DNA of 7,334 nucleotides from Acidobacteriaceae bacterium (GCA_019237515.1 JAFAGX010000368.1:1-7334), one strand, 5' to 3'; counted from the stretch's first letter, positions 1 through 6,582 are shown. The notes: a model not told the origin generated them from the letters alone. Made by a program: numbers and translations.

Positions 1-1014
1 CCTCATAAAGCTGATGGCGACGAAAGTGTGGCATCCATGGTTGAGCGCCATTACGGCGGCGAAATGGTGGACCGACTCGCTGATCCACTGCTGTCTGGCG
101 TATATGGCGGCTACGCCAGCGAGCTCAGTGTCCGGGCCGTACTTCCCCGCTTTGCTGCCATGGAAGCGAAGTACGGCAGCTTGGGGCGAGCCATGTTGGC
201 GGCGCGCGCCCAAATGCCAGCTTCGTCGAACAACTCACGGCCGCTCTTTACTTCACTGAAGGACGGAATGCAGCAGTTGGTGGATGAGTTGGTCTCCCGG
301 CTGCAACCGTCAGCCCTGCGTGTAAATCATCCTGTTAAATCACTTCACCTAGAAAGCGGAGCTTGGATCGTTTCAGCCGATGTTTCCGACCGATTCGACG
401 CGATAATTCTGGCGACTCCCACTCACGCCGCTTCTCGTCTCCTGCACCCAATTGAGGCGCAACTCGCACGTGAGCTTGGCGCCATCGACTACACCTCTTC
501 GGTCACGATCAATCTGGGTTACGACCAACAAGTGAGATCGTCCCTGCCGCCAGGCTTTGGCTTCCTGGTGCCCCGCAGCGAAGGCAGGCGGATCTTGGCT
601 GCAACTTTCGTTCACAACAAGTTTCCGCACCGCGCGCCACTTGACCGTGCACTCCTGCGCTGCTTCATCGGCGGCAAAGAGAACGCGAACGCGCTAAAGC
701 TGTCTGACGAAGAGATCATTCGCATCGTTCGCAGCGAACTTCAACAGATTCTGGGGATTACTGCGGAGCCACTGTTTTCGCGTGTTTACCGCTGGAGCAA
801 TGCGATGGCGCAATATGGAGTCGGCCACCTGGAGCGTTTTGAGCGGATTGACTCGACACTCAAAAAACTTTCCAGTCTTGCGCTCGCGGGCAACGGATAC
901 CGGGGCATCGGTGTGCCGGATTGCATTCGTTCCGGTAGCGACGCGGCAGCAAATATCCTGACAGTCTTTGGATTGGCAACAGAGCAGGGTAATCCAGTTG
1001 CTGCGCGGAGCTGA
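1..1014 (+). CDS. hemG: Protoporphyrinogen oxidase (HemY type), C-terminal part; 5' end outside window
   Basis: This is an FAD-dependent enzyme that oxidises protoporphyrinogen IX to protoporphyrin IX late in heme synthesis. The frame is open from base 1, so the gene starts upstream. About 337 codons are visible, against roughly 460-480 aa for the family, so the N-terminal FAD-binding Rossmann motif is missing from view. What is seen is a segment reading DPLLSGVYGGYASELSVRA (bases about 76-132), typical of HemY-type oxidases just past the substrate region. Near the C-terminus is the FAD-contacting motif AGNGYRGIGVPDCIRSG (bases about 886-936), followed by a short helix and the stop at 1012-1014. 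ATG codons at 28 and later are internal, because the conserved ESVASMVERHYG stretch spans the first of them. The gene is followed by 128 bases without a gene before the aminotransferase, so co-transcription is possible but not shown. The family call is confident. The symbol is the common name for bacterial HemY-type enzymes, which are also called hemY. Confidence 0.92.
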   Translation, partial: PHKADGDESVASMVERHYGGEMVDRLADPLLSGVYGGYASELSVRAVLPRFAAMEAKYGSLGRAMLAARAQMPASSNNSRPLFTSLKDGMQQLVDELVSRLQPSALRVNHPVKSLHLESGAWIVSADVSDRFDAIILATPTHAASRLLHPIEAQLARELGAIDYTSSVTINLGYDQQVRSSLPPGFGFLVPRSEGRRILAATFVHNKFPHRAPLDRALLRCFIGGKENANALKLSDEEIIRIVRSELQQILGITAEPLFSRVYRWSNAMAQYGVGHLERFERIDSTLKKLSSLALAGNGYRGIGVPDCIRSGSDAAANILTVFGLATEQGNPVAARS

Positions 1015-1131
1015 GCCATCGTCCGATTCATCTCCCCAGCAGCCGTTGCCACTGCATTCTCCGAAGGCCCTAAAGCTGATACCATCGAGTGCGTTGTTCC
1101 TTGTAGCAGCATGCGAAACCACACGCTTTCC

Positions 1132-1139
1132 GGGGGTGA
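1132..1139 (+). promoter_or_regulatory. Strong Shine-Dalgarno of the aminotransferase gene
   Basis: GGGGGTGA lies just before the ATG at 1143 and matches the extended anti-Shine-Dalgarno pairing AGGAGGTGA at near-ideal aligned spacing. It supports the 1143 start over the in-frame ATGs at 1173 and 1182, which have no comparable site. Confidence 0.7.
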
Positions 1140-1142
1140 AGT

Positions 1143-2492
1143 ATGGCGACCGACACAATCGTAAAAGACACGATGGGAACAATGAGCGGCGAAGAGATGG
1201 TCGCACTCTCCCGGAAGCACACATTGTATGAGTGGTCCGCGCAATCCAAGGTCGACCCCATTCCTGTGGCCCGCGCCAAAGGAGTTTACTTCTGGACTCC
1301 AGAGGGAAAGCGCTTCATCGATTTCAATAGCCAGCTGATGAGCGTGAACATCGGTCACGGTGATGAACGCGTAATCGATGCCATCAGCGAGCAAGCCAGG
1401 ACTCTGGCTTACGCGAATCCATTCATGGCTACCGAGATCCGGGCAAAGCTCGGCGCGAAACTCGCAAAAATCACGCCCGGTGACATCGACACTTTCTTCT
1501 TCACCAATGGCGGGGCGGATTCCAATGAGAACGCGATCAAGATCGCCCGCTTCGTCACTGGGCGGCAGAAAATTCTCGCCCGGTATCGCTCCTATCACGG
1601 CTCAACCGCAGGCAGCATTAGTCTTACTGGCGACCCCCGGCGATGGGTCAACGAACCGGGAATTCCCGGCGTGGTGCATGTGCTCGACCCCTATCACGGA
1701 CTCGCCGGCGGCTGGGAGTCTGCGGAACAGTCGCTCGCGAGATTGGACGAAACGATTCAGCTTGAGGGGACGCAGACCATCGCTGCTTTCATTCTTGAGC
1801 CCGTTACCGGCACTAACGGTGTTCTGGTGCCACCGGATGGTTACTTGCAAGGAGTAAGAGAGCTTTGCACGAAGTACGGAATCCTCATGATTGCCGATGA
1901 GGTGATGTCCGGCTTTGGCCGCACTGGTGAATGGTTCGCGGTCAATCACTGGAAGGTCGTTCCAGACCTGATCAGCATGGCGAAAGGCCTGACCAGCAGC
2001 TACCTTCCTTTGGGCGCGGTCGGCATGCGCCATTTCGTTGCCGAGCACTTCCGCGACAAGGTTTTCTATGGAGGCCTGACCTACAACAGTCATCCGATGG
2101 GCTGCGCGGCGGCTTTGGCGACCATCCGTGTTTACGAAGAAGATCATCTGATTGAGAACGCGCGCAAAATGGGGGCGCTCATGAAGCAGTTGATGACTGA
2201 GCTCGCCGCGCGGCATCCTTCGGTTGGCGCTGTGCGATCAATTGGCCTGTTCGGTATTTTCGAACTGATTCGGAACCACCGCACGCGCGAGCCACTCGCG
2301 CCATTCAACGGTACTTCCGACGAAATGGCTGCCCTTGGACGCTTCTTTCGGCAAGAGGGCTTTTACACTTTCGTGCGCTGGCACACCTTCTTCACAAATC
2401 CGCCGCTTTGCATCAACGAGCAACAACTGCGGGACGGATTTGCCATCATCGATCGCGGCCTGGAGATCACCGACAAAGCAGTTCGCGACTGA
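1143..2492 (+). CDS. Class III PLP-dependent aminotransferase, omega-amino acid:pyruvate type
   Basis: This 449-aa protein, the usual length for the family, is a fold-type I class III (subgroup II) aminotransferase. It is expected to be cytoplasmic and dimeric, moving an amino group from an amine or omega-amino acid to a keto acid. Visible motifs are FTNGGADSNENA (about 120-131, PLP phosphate contact), YHGST (151-155, the Tyr that stacks on PLP), ADEVMSGFGRTG (251-262, with D252 binding the pyridine nitrogen), SMAKGLTSSYLPLGAV (278-293, with K281 as the Schiff-base lysine) and GLTYNSHPMGCAAALA (311-326). All catalytic residues are present. The column that holds the carboxylate-binding Arg in GABA aminotransferases is Phe (F417). 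R412, a few residues earlier, may correspond to the flipping Arg of omega-transaminases; this comes from a by-eye alignment. I therefore favour a beta-alanine, taurine or amine:pyruvate-like activity, but the substrate is not determined and the neighbours give no clue. Confidence 0.88.
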   Translation: MATDTIVKDTMGTMSGEEMVALSRKHTLYEWSAQSKVDPIPVARAKGVYFWTPEGKRFIDFNSQLMSVNIGHGDERVIDAISEQARTLAYANPFMATEIRAKLGAKLAKITPGDIDTFFFTNGGADSNENAIKIARFVTGRQKILARYRSYHGSTAGSISLTGDPRRWVNEPGIPGVVHVLDPYHGLAGGWESAEQSLARLDETIQLEGTQTIAAFILEPVTGTNGVLVPPDGYLQGVRELCTKYGILMIADEVMSGFGRTGEWFAVNHWKVVPDLISMAKGLTSSYLPLGAVGMRHFVAEHFRDKVFYGGLTYNSHPMGCAAALATIRVYEEDHLIENARKMGALMKQLMTELAARHPSVGAVRSIGLFGIFELIRNHRTREPLAPFNGTSDEMAALGRFFRQEGFYTFVRWHTFFTNPPLCINEQQLRDGFAIIDRGLEITDKAVRD

Positions 2493-2538
2493 GCGAGGGG
2501 CTATTCTCGAGCTGCAGTTCAGGAGCGTACGCGCCCCC

Positions 2539-2557
2539 AAGGCACGCATTGTGCCTT
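2539..2557 (+). terminator. Hairpin after the aminotransferase gene, possible weak terminator
   Basis: AAGGCAC and GTGCCTT form a perfect 7-bp inverted repeat around a 5-base loop (GCATT), 47 bases past the stop codon. The downstream tract (CGTTTGATG) has only three consecutive T, so termination would be weak or factor-dependent. A TAGAAT hexamer at 2567-2572, 40 bases before the next start codon, could be a -10 element for the secreted-protein gene, but no convincing -35 is visible at the right spacing. Confidence 0.35.
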
Positions 2558-2612
2558 CGTTTGATGTAGAATCGCACCGCTTTCCAACTCACATTCACAA
2601 AAGGAGCAGACA

Positions 2613-3377
2613 ATGAAACACAGACGTGTGTTCTCAGCTTTGGGGCTGATACTGTTCGCCGCATGCTCGGTGCTTGCGCAAGAAAATGCGTCAAGCATCA
2701 CGGCGATTGAGGTCCAGAAACCGAAGAACGGGATGGTGCCGCAATACGAGGCGGGCCGAAAGCAGAAGGCTGCCTGGCACAAGCAACAGAATGATCCACA
2801 ACCATTGCTCGTGTGGCAGATCCTTACCGGCATGCAAACCGGAGACTATGTGGTCGGGCGTTTGGGGTGGCACTGGGCTGATTTCGATAAGCCCGCGATT
2901 GCCGAGGATACCGATTTGGCGGAGTTTCAGAAAGTGGTGGGCACTTACGTGGACTCAGTCAACGCGTATTACTACGAATACATGCCGAAGGTGAGTAATC
3001 CGAGCGATAGCAAGGCGCCTACTAAATTTCACGAGTCAAATCACTTTTATGTGCGCTACGGAAAAAATTCGGATTTCCGTTCCGCCATAGATCGAATTCA
3101 CGAAGCGGCGATGAAAACAAAGTGGCCGGTTAACTATTACTGGTATGAACTAGTCGCGGGCGGCTCGACCAGCGCGTATCTGCTCGTTATCCCGCACAGC
3201 AATTGGGCAGACTTTGAAGATAAACCGGATGTGAAGCCATTCCGCGACATGCTCAAGGAAGCCTTCGGCCAAGCCGAGGCAGACTCCATTGTTGATCGAA
3301 TTGACAATGCGGTGGAGAAAGAGACCAGCGAGATCGTGCAATTCCGGCCAGACTTGAGCTACCTACCTGGAAAGTAA
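2613..3377 (+). CDS. Secreted protein with two tandem alpha/beta units, function unknown
   Basis: This 254-aa protein belongs to no family I can name. Residues 1-22 form a Sec signal peptide (MKHRR basic start, hydrophobic FSALGLILFAACSV, likely cleavage after VLA). Phe at the -3 position argues against the Cys being a lipobox. The mature part is an internal duplication at a fixed offset of 110 residues: G40/G150, Y45/F155, P62/P172, W68/Y178, G73/G183, Y79/Y189, and WADF at both 88-91 and 198-201. Each unit reads as strand, helix, strand, strand, helix, resembling the ferredoxin-like units of dimeric alpha/beta-barrel proteins (ABM/EthD-like). The two copies could form a pseudo-dimer; that is inference. 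The mature chain has no cysteine and no obvious catalytic motif. The start is fixed by AAGGAG at 2601-2606, six bases before ATG. A strong terminator follows, so the gene probably ends its transcript. It is likely periplasmic. Confidence 0.85.
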   Translation: MKHRRVFSALGLILFAACSVLAQENASSITAIEVQKPKNGMVPQYEAGRKQKAAWHKQQNDPQPLLVWQILTGMQTGDYVVGRLGWHWADFDKPAIAEDTDLAEFQKVVGTYVDSVNAYYYEYMPKVSNPSDSKAPTKFHESNHFYVRYGKNSDFRSAIDRIHEAAMKTKWPVNYYWYELVAGGSTSAYLLVIPHSNWADFEDKPDVKPFRDMLKEAFGQAEADSIVDRIDNAVEKETSEIVQFRPDLSYLPGK

Positions 3378-3387
3378 TCTCTCGAGC

Positions 3388-3420
3388 GCGGGCCCGTACC
3401 CAAACGGGCCTGCTTCTTCT
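3388..3420 (+). terminator. Intrinsic terminator of the secreted-protein gene
   Basis: GGCCCGT (3391-3397) and ACGGGCC (3404-3410) pair perfectly around a 6-base loop. The stem extends three more pairs outward (one G-T) to about 10 bp, 3388-3413. It is followed directly by TTCTTCTT on the + strand. It starts 10 bases after the stop codon. The minus-strand side has no T tract, so it serves mainly the + strand gene, though it also separates the convergent cysteine desulfurase transcript. Confidence 0.75.
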
Positions 3421-3436
3421 TGCAAATGCTACGGGA

Positions 3437-3467
3437 CGTGACTGCAGCTCTGCGTCACGCAAGTGAC
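3437..3467 (-). terminator. Overlapping hairpins at the 3' end of the cysteine desulfurase gene
   Basis: The five-base word GTGAC or its complement occurs three times: GTGAC 3438-3442, GTCAC 3454-3458, GTGAC 3463-3467. The middle copy can pair with either flank, giving a hairpin over 3437-3459 (six outer pairs plus an inner GCA/TGC) or a tighter one over 3454-3467 with a 4-base loop. The gene's stop codon (3455-3457) lies inside. No T tract follows on the minus strand, so this would be a pause or RNA 3'-end stabilising structure rather than a classical terminator. Confidence 0.3.
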
Positions 3468-4681
3468 AGTTCTCGAAGCTGGCGTACAGTCTGGATCACA
3501 CGATCCGCCACGTAGTCGACCTCGCCCTCGGTCGTAAAGCGGCCCAGCCCAAAGCGAATGGAACTGGTTGCCAGTTCATCATCGCAGCCGATGGCTTTCA
3601 ACACGTATGAGGGATCGACTTTCGCTGAGGTGCATGCCGAGCCGCTAGAAACCGCGATCCCATCAAGCCCCAGCATCAGCGACTCGCCCTCGACCCCTCC
3701 GAAACTCAAATTAAGGTTCCCGGGGAGGCGCTGCTCCATCGAACCGTTGACGTGAACGTTGGGAATTGCAGCCAGGATTTTGTCACGAAACCGATTCCGG
3801 AGGCCGGCGAGGTGGCAGGCTTCTTTCGGCATCTCTTCGGAAGCAATCGCACACGCTTTTCCCAATCCGACGATACCGGGGACGTTCAGCGTCCCGGAGC
3901 GCATGCCGTGTTCGTGGCCTCCGCCGTCGATCAGCGCCGAGAGATTTACCTCGGGGTCTTTGCGACGTACATACAGAGCTCCGACACCCTTTGGCCCATA
4001 AATTTTGTGGCCGGCGATCGACATGAGATCGATGTTCTGCTTGTTCACATCAATCGGAATTTTGGCAACCGCCTGGGCAGCATCGGTGTGAAAAATGACT
4101 CCGCGCTGGTGACAAATCTTTCCGATTTCAGCGATCGGCTGTAGCACGCCGATTTCGTTATTCGCTGCCATGATGCTGACGAGGATGGTCTTCTCACCAA
4201 TGGCATGAATAAGCTGTTGAAGATCGATCAAACCGTCCTTCTGTACCGGGAGGTAGGTCGCACGATATCCGTACTTCTCCAGGTGCTTGCAGCTGTCCAG
4301 TACGGCTTTGTGCTCAGTTACAACCGTGATGATGTGGTTGCCCTTTTCCCGGTGACTCTCGGCAACCCCCTTAATGGCCAGGTTGTCGCTTTCTGTAGCG
4401 CCGGAGGTAAAGACAATCTCGTTTGTCGCCGCACCGATGAGCTTGGCTACTTGCGTACGGGCAGTCTCCACTGCTTGGTCCGCCACCCACCCGAAGGAAT
4501 GGCTGCGACTGGCAGCATTACCAAACTTCTCGCCGAAATAGGGCAGCATGGCTTCCAACACGCGCGGATCGGTCGCCGTGGTGGCGTGGTTGTCCATATA
4601 GATCGGCAGCTTCACGTGACTCATGTCAAACTGGCTCGGCTCGCTGCCGGGCAGCTGGCCCGACAATGCTCTCGTACTCAT
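3455..4681 (-). CDS. iscS: Cysteine desulfurase, group I (IscS/NifS type)
   Basis: This is a PLP enzyme that takes sulfur from L-cysteine as an enzyme-bound persulfide, releasing alanine, and passes it on to Fe-S cluster assembly, tRNA thiolation and other cofactors in the cytoplasm. With the start at 4681 it is 408 aa. Visible residues are H124 (TEHKAVLD), D200 and Q203 (HTDAAQAV), the Schiff-base lysine K226 in GHKIYGPKG, and the catalytic C350 in the mobile loop [14 protein letters not shown]. These sit at a near-constant offset of about 20 from E. coli IscS H104, D180, Q183 and K206, explained by an N-terminal extension before [12 protein letters not shown]. The group I loop separates it from SufS. 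The frame stays open up to 4897, but the ATG at 4681 has a textbook Shine-Dalgarno; an inner ATG at 4624 would remove the extension. The C-terminus ends at RQLRELSLA and lacks the longer tail of E. coli IscS. No scaffold (iscU) or iscR gene is adjacent within the window, so its partner is unknown and a NifS-like label would also fit. Confidence 0.93.
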   Translation of the reverse strand: MSTRALSGQLPGSEPSQFDMSHVKLPIYMDNHATTATDPRVLEAMLPYFGEKFGNAASRSHSFGWVADQAVETARTQVAKLIGAATNEIVFTSGATESDNLAIKGVAESHREKGNHIITVVTEHKAVLDSCKHLEKYGYRATYLPVQKDGLIDLQQLIHAIGEKTILVSIMAANNEIGVLQPIAEIGKICHQRGVIFHTDAAQAVAKIPIDVNKQNIDLMSIAGHKIYGPKGVGALYVRRKDPEVNLSALIDGGGHEHGMRSGTLNVPGIVGLGKACAIASEEMPKEACHLAGLRNRFRDKILAAIPNVHVNGSMEQRLPGNLNLSFGGVEGESLMLGLDGIAVSSGSACTSAKVDPSYVLKAIGCDDELATSSIRFGLGRFTTEGEVDYVADRVIQTVRQLRELSLA

Positions 4682-4908
4682 GCTTGATCTCCTAAACGCT
4701 TGCCCTTTTGCCGAACTTCGGGGGGCACTCCAATATTCTAAGTCCGAGCGCCCCAATGACGCCTTGGATTCGACGCCAAAAAACGAATAGTAGGTCTGCG
4801 GCCGGATTTCGGCATCTAACCGCAATTGAGATAGTATCGGCTTAGACGACTCTGAAGCGTCATATCTCCCGCGACCAGCTTCCCGCGAAGGACGCATTTA
4901 ACTGATGC
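4682..4908. other. Divergent intergenic region between cysteine desulfurase and exported-protein genes
   Basis: These 227 bases separate two divergent genes, so both promoters must lie here or overlap the coding ends. On the minus strand a TAGAAT hexamer (4735-4740), 54 bases before the desulfurase start, is a candidate -10, without a good -35. On the + strand, TTGAGA (4826-4831) resembles a -35 but has no -10 at normal spacing. The desulfurase frame is open through most of the region, but that stretch lacks any family similarity I recognise. No clear operator is seen. Confidence 0.3.
4689..4695 (-). promoter_or_regulatory. iscS: Shine-Dalgarno that sets the cysteine desulfurase start
   Basis: Read on the minus strand the site is TTAGGAG, seven bases before the ATG at 4681. 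It is the only strong ribosome-binding site near the possible starts. It rejects the long extension to 4897 and is better than the weak GAG-only context before the inner ATG at 4624. Confidence 0.8.
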
Positions 4909-5985
4909 ATGGTGACGCTGTTCAATGCTGAGATCAAAGTACTGGCCTTCGTACTTGTCCCTGTGTTTTCGATGACGGGCAGCTTGGCACAGATCGCCCA
5001 GCCTGCTCCGCGGACTGGCGCTCAAGGCCCATCTTCCAGCGGCTCCCAAACCTCCGATCAGACCACTGCGGCGAATATCTCCGGCACCATCGTCGATCAA
5101 AGTGGAGCTGTGGTCACGGGCGCCAGGGTAGTACTGAGTGGTGAGCAGTTTCAGCCGCGCGAGGTGTTGTCCGGGGCCGACGGTCAATTTTCGTTCAATA
5201 GTATTCGCCCCGGGCCGTATCGCCTTACGGTCACAGCGGTAGGGTTTGAAACCCAAATGTCATCAGGAACGCTGCAACCGGGTCAGTTCGCTATTTTGCC
5301 CCGGATCGTGCTTCCCGTTGCGTCAAATAAAACAGAGATCCGGGTTGGAGTTTCACAAACCGAAGTGGCCGAGGAACAAATCAAGATCGAAGAAAAACAG
5401 CGCGTTCTTGGCGCGATTCCCAATTTTTACGTGAGCTATATCCCAAATGCCGCTCCGCTCAATGCAAAGCAAAAATTCAAGTTGGCGTCGAAGACCATGA
5501 TCGATCCCTTTACGTTCGTGGTGGTGGGCGGAGCAGCGGGCGTGCAACAAGCTCAAGATCACTTCCACGGATACGGGCAGGGTGCGGAAGGTTACGCCAG
5601 GCGATTCGGCGCAGGTTACGCCGATAGTGCCACCAGCACATTTATCGGCGGCGCCATTCTGCCGACCCTCTTTAAACAGGATCCACGGTATTTTTACAAG
5701 GGAACTGGCAGCACCATGTCCCGAATCCGATACGCGATCAAGATGTCTGTAATCTGTAAAGGGGACAACGGCCACTGGCAACTAAATTATTCATTCCTTT
5801 TAGGTAGTCTGGCGGCAGGGGGGATTTCAAACCTTTACTATCCAGACCCCGATCGCGGCTCACGCTTGACCTTTGAAAATGCCGGGGTGGGAATAGTGGA
5901 AGCAGGGCTTACTAACCTCCTCCAGGAATTTTTGATCCGCAAGTTGACCCCCAAAGCCCCGCACAACGATCCGGCTCAACCCTGA
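4909..5985 (+). CDS. Exported protein with carboxypeptidase-regulatory-like domain and uncharacterised C-terminal domain
   Basis: This 358-aa protein has three parts. Residues 1-26 look like a signal peptide (hydrophobic VLAFVLVPVF, then SLA before Q). Residues about 27-52 are a Ser/Gln/Pro-rich linker. Residues about 54-150 form a beta-sandwich of the CarboxypepD_reg type, with the family pattern SGTIVDQSGAVVTGARVVL, then GADGQFSFNSIRPGPYRLTV and VGFET. The remaining 200 residues form a separate domain with conserved-looking blocks IDPFTFV, YGQGAEGYARRFGAGYADS, LFKQDPRYFYKGTGS and AAGGISNLYYP. I recall this block from acidobacterial proteins of unknown function; I cannot name a fold. Its Gly and aromatic richness and several hydrophobic stretches suggest envelope or outer-membrane association (inference). 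It is too short for a TonB-dependent receptor, which in these bacteria often carries the same regulatory-like domain. The start is uncertain: the ATG at 4909 has only a distant GAAGGA (4887-4892), and GTG at 4912 is an alternative. An in-frame TGA at 4903 rules out longer versions. Confidence 0.8.
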   Translation: MVTLFNAEIKVLAFVLVPVFSMTGSLAQIAQPAPRTGAQGPSSSGSQTSDQTTAANISGTIVDQSGAVVTGARVVLSGEQFQPREVLSGADGQFSFNSIRPGPYRLTVTAVGFETQMSSGTLQPGQFAILPRIVLPVASNKTEIRVGVSQTEVAEEQIKIEEKQRVLGAIPNFYVSYIPNAAPLNAKQKFKLASKTMIDPFTFVVVGGAAGVQQAQDHFHGYGQGAEGYARRFGAGYADSATSTFIGGAILPTLFKQDPRYFYKGTGSTMSRIRYAIKMSVICKGDNGHWQLNYSFLLGSLAAGGISNLYYPDPDRGSRLTFENAGVGIVEAGLTNLLQEFLIRKLTPKAPHNDPAQP

Positions 5986-6200
5986 CCTGCGACCAAACTC
6001 GCCTGCACAATCAGAATCTCAGGCCAAACTTTTTGGGTGTAAAGACCGGCCTCATCCGATCCTCCCAAATCTTAAGCTCCTGACTAGAGATGGCTTAGAA
6101 GCGTAGCTGAGGTTTGCTTCACTAATATGCACAGGCAATAAAAAATGTCCTTCGGGCGGTCGAAGGCATCCAACTCGGCGAACATTAGTGCCGGAGGGAC
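5986..6200. other. Gene-free stretch with nested inverted repeats
   Basis: No credible gene lies between the exported-protein stop and the promoter at 6201. Right after the stop there is no clear terminator; only a 5-bp CCAAA/TTTGG stem at 6023-6035 is seen. Further on, CACTAAT (6120-6126) is exactly complementary to ATTAGTG (6184-6190), enclosing the hairpin at 6149-6166. A 64-codon minus-strand open frame (6246-6052) crosses the area but has neither a ribosome-binding site nor a recognisable protein pattern. Confidence 0.5.
6140..6166 (-). terminator. Orphan terminator-like hairpin on the minus strand
   Basis: CCTTCG (6149-6154) and CGAAGG (6161-6166) form a 6-bp stem around six bases. Read on the minus strand, the stem is followed after three bases by six consecutive T (6145-6140). 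That is the layout of a short intrinsic terminator, yet no minus-strand gene can be seen upstream of it (6167 to about 7100). It could end an unannotated small RNA or be chance. Confidence 0.4.
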
Positions 6201-6228
6201 TTGACAACCCCGTCGGCAGGGCTAAAAT
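6201..6228 (+). promoter_or_regulatory. Sigma-70 promoter for the small zinc-binding protein gene
   Basis: TTGACA (6201-6206, perfect -35) is followed after 16 bases by TAAAAT (6223-6228, one mismatch to the -10 consensus). Transcription would begin near 6235, leaving a leader of about 55 or 100 bases depending on which start codon is used. It is the best promoter match in the window and suggests strong constitutive expression of the gene at 6334. Confidence 0.75.
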
Positions 6229-6333
6229 ACCGCCAATTTCCGACATTTCACGCAGACCGGCTTACGGCGTACGTGAACGTCTGGATTTATGAGTCCAATC
6301 TCGCCGTCGCCAACCCCCGAAAAGAGAAGTCAG

Positions 6334-6483
6334 ATGGATCAGTGTAAGCACCCCCGCGTACAGATCGTTTCCCGCGATGAAGATTCCGAATACGTTGAGT
6401 GCCTGGTATGTGGTGAGATTTTTGAGTCCAGCGAATTCAAGGACATGAATATCGAGGAAACCAAGCTCAGGGATGAGTCTTGA
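6334..6483 (+). CDS. Small putative zinc-binding protein (CxH...CxxC)
   Basis: This 49-aa acidic protein has a possible zinc site made of C4-x-H6 at the N-terminus and C23-x2-C26 (CLVCGEIF), spaced by 16 residues. The CxxC followed by G-E-hydrophobic-F resembles the knuckle of zinc-ribbon proteins. The tail is rich in Glu, Asp and Lys. I do not recognise a named family. The chosen ATG at 6334 follows a purine-rich AGAGAAG (6323-6329) and places the first ligand pair at the protein's start. The frame also has an ATG at 6289, which would add 15 Ser/Pro-rich residues with no better ribosome-binding site; both are possible. A strong promoter lies upstream at 6201-6228. The receiver gene follows 130 bases later on the same strand, so they could share a transcript. 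A role as a small metal-binding adaptor or nucleic-acid-binding accessory protein is only a guess. Confidence 0.65.
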   Translation: MDQCKHPRVQIVSRDEDSEYVECLVCGEIFESSEFKDMNIEETKLRDES

Positions 6484-6582
6484 GCCGAGCGGCTGGTTCT
6501 TATCTCCCCGTCTGCTGACTTCTCGTGACGATAGTAACGTTCCCCTGCCCTCATCTCTGTTGCATATTTGTTATGAGTCTTG

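Noticed and set aside
786..1598. Long minus-strand open frame of 270 codons opposite hemG and the aminotransferase
   Set aside because: It is antisense to two genes with clear family motifs and spans the gap between them; such mirror frames are common in GC-rich coding DNA.
2630..2660. Lipoprotein signal (Cys at residue 18 of the secreted protein)
   Set aside because: The residues before the Cys are LFAA, with Phe at -3, a poor lipobox; a standard signal peptidase I site after VLA a few residues later fits better.
3752..4144. Plus-strand open frames opposite the cysteine desulfurase (also 4205-4687)
   Set aside because: They lie wholly within a gene with all catalytic residues on the other strand and have no protein-family features.
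4826..4854. TTGAGA as -35 of a promoter for the exported-protein gene
   Set aside because: No -10-like hexamer lies 16-18 bases downstream; the match is probably chance.
4682..4897. Extension of the cysteine desulfurase frame by 72 codons to an ATG at 4897
   Set aside because: The extension has no family similarity I recognise and no ribosome-binding site, whereas ATG 4681 has TTAGGAG at ideal spacing; the open frame is probably chance in the divergent intergenic region.
6052..6246. Minus-strand open frame of 64 codons in the gene-free stretch
   Set aside because: It lacks a ribosome-binding site, crosses the sigma-70 promoter and the hairpin region, and its translation shows no recognisable domain or biased composition.
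6483..6501. AGCC/GGCT hairpin followed by GGTTCTT after the small zinc-binding protein gene
   Set aside because: Only four pairs with a 4-base loop, overlapping the stop codon and with no real T run; too weak to call a terminator.
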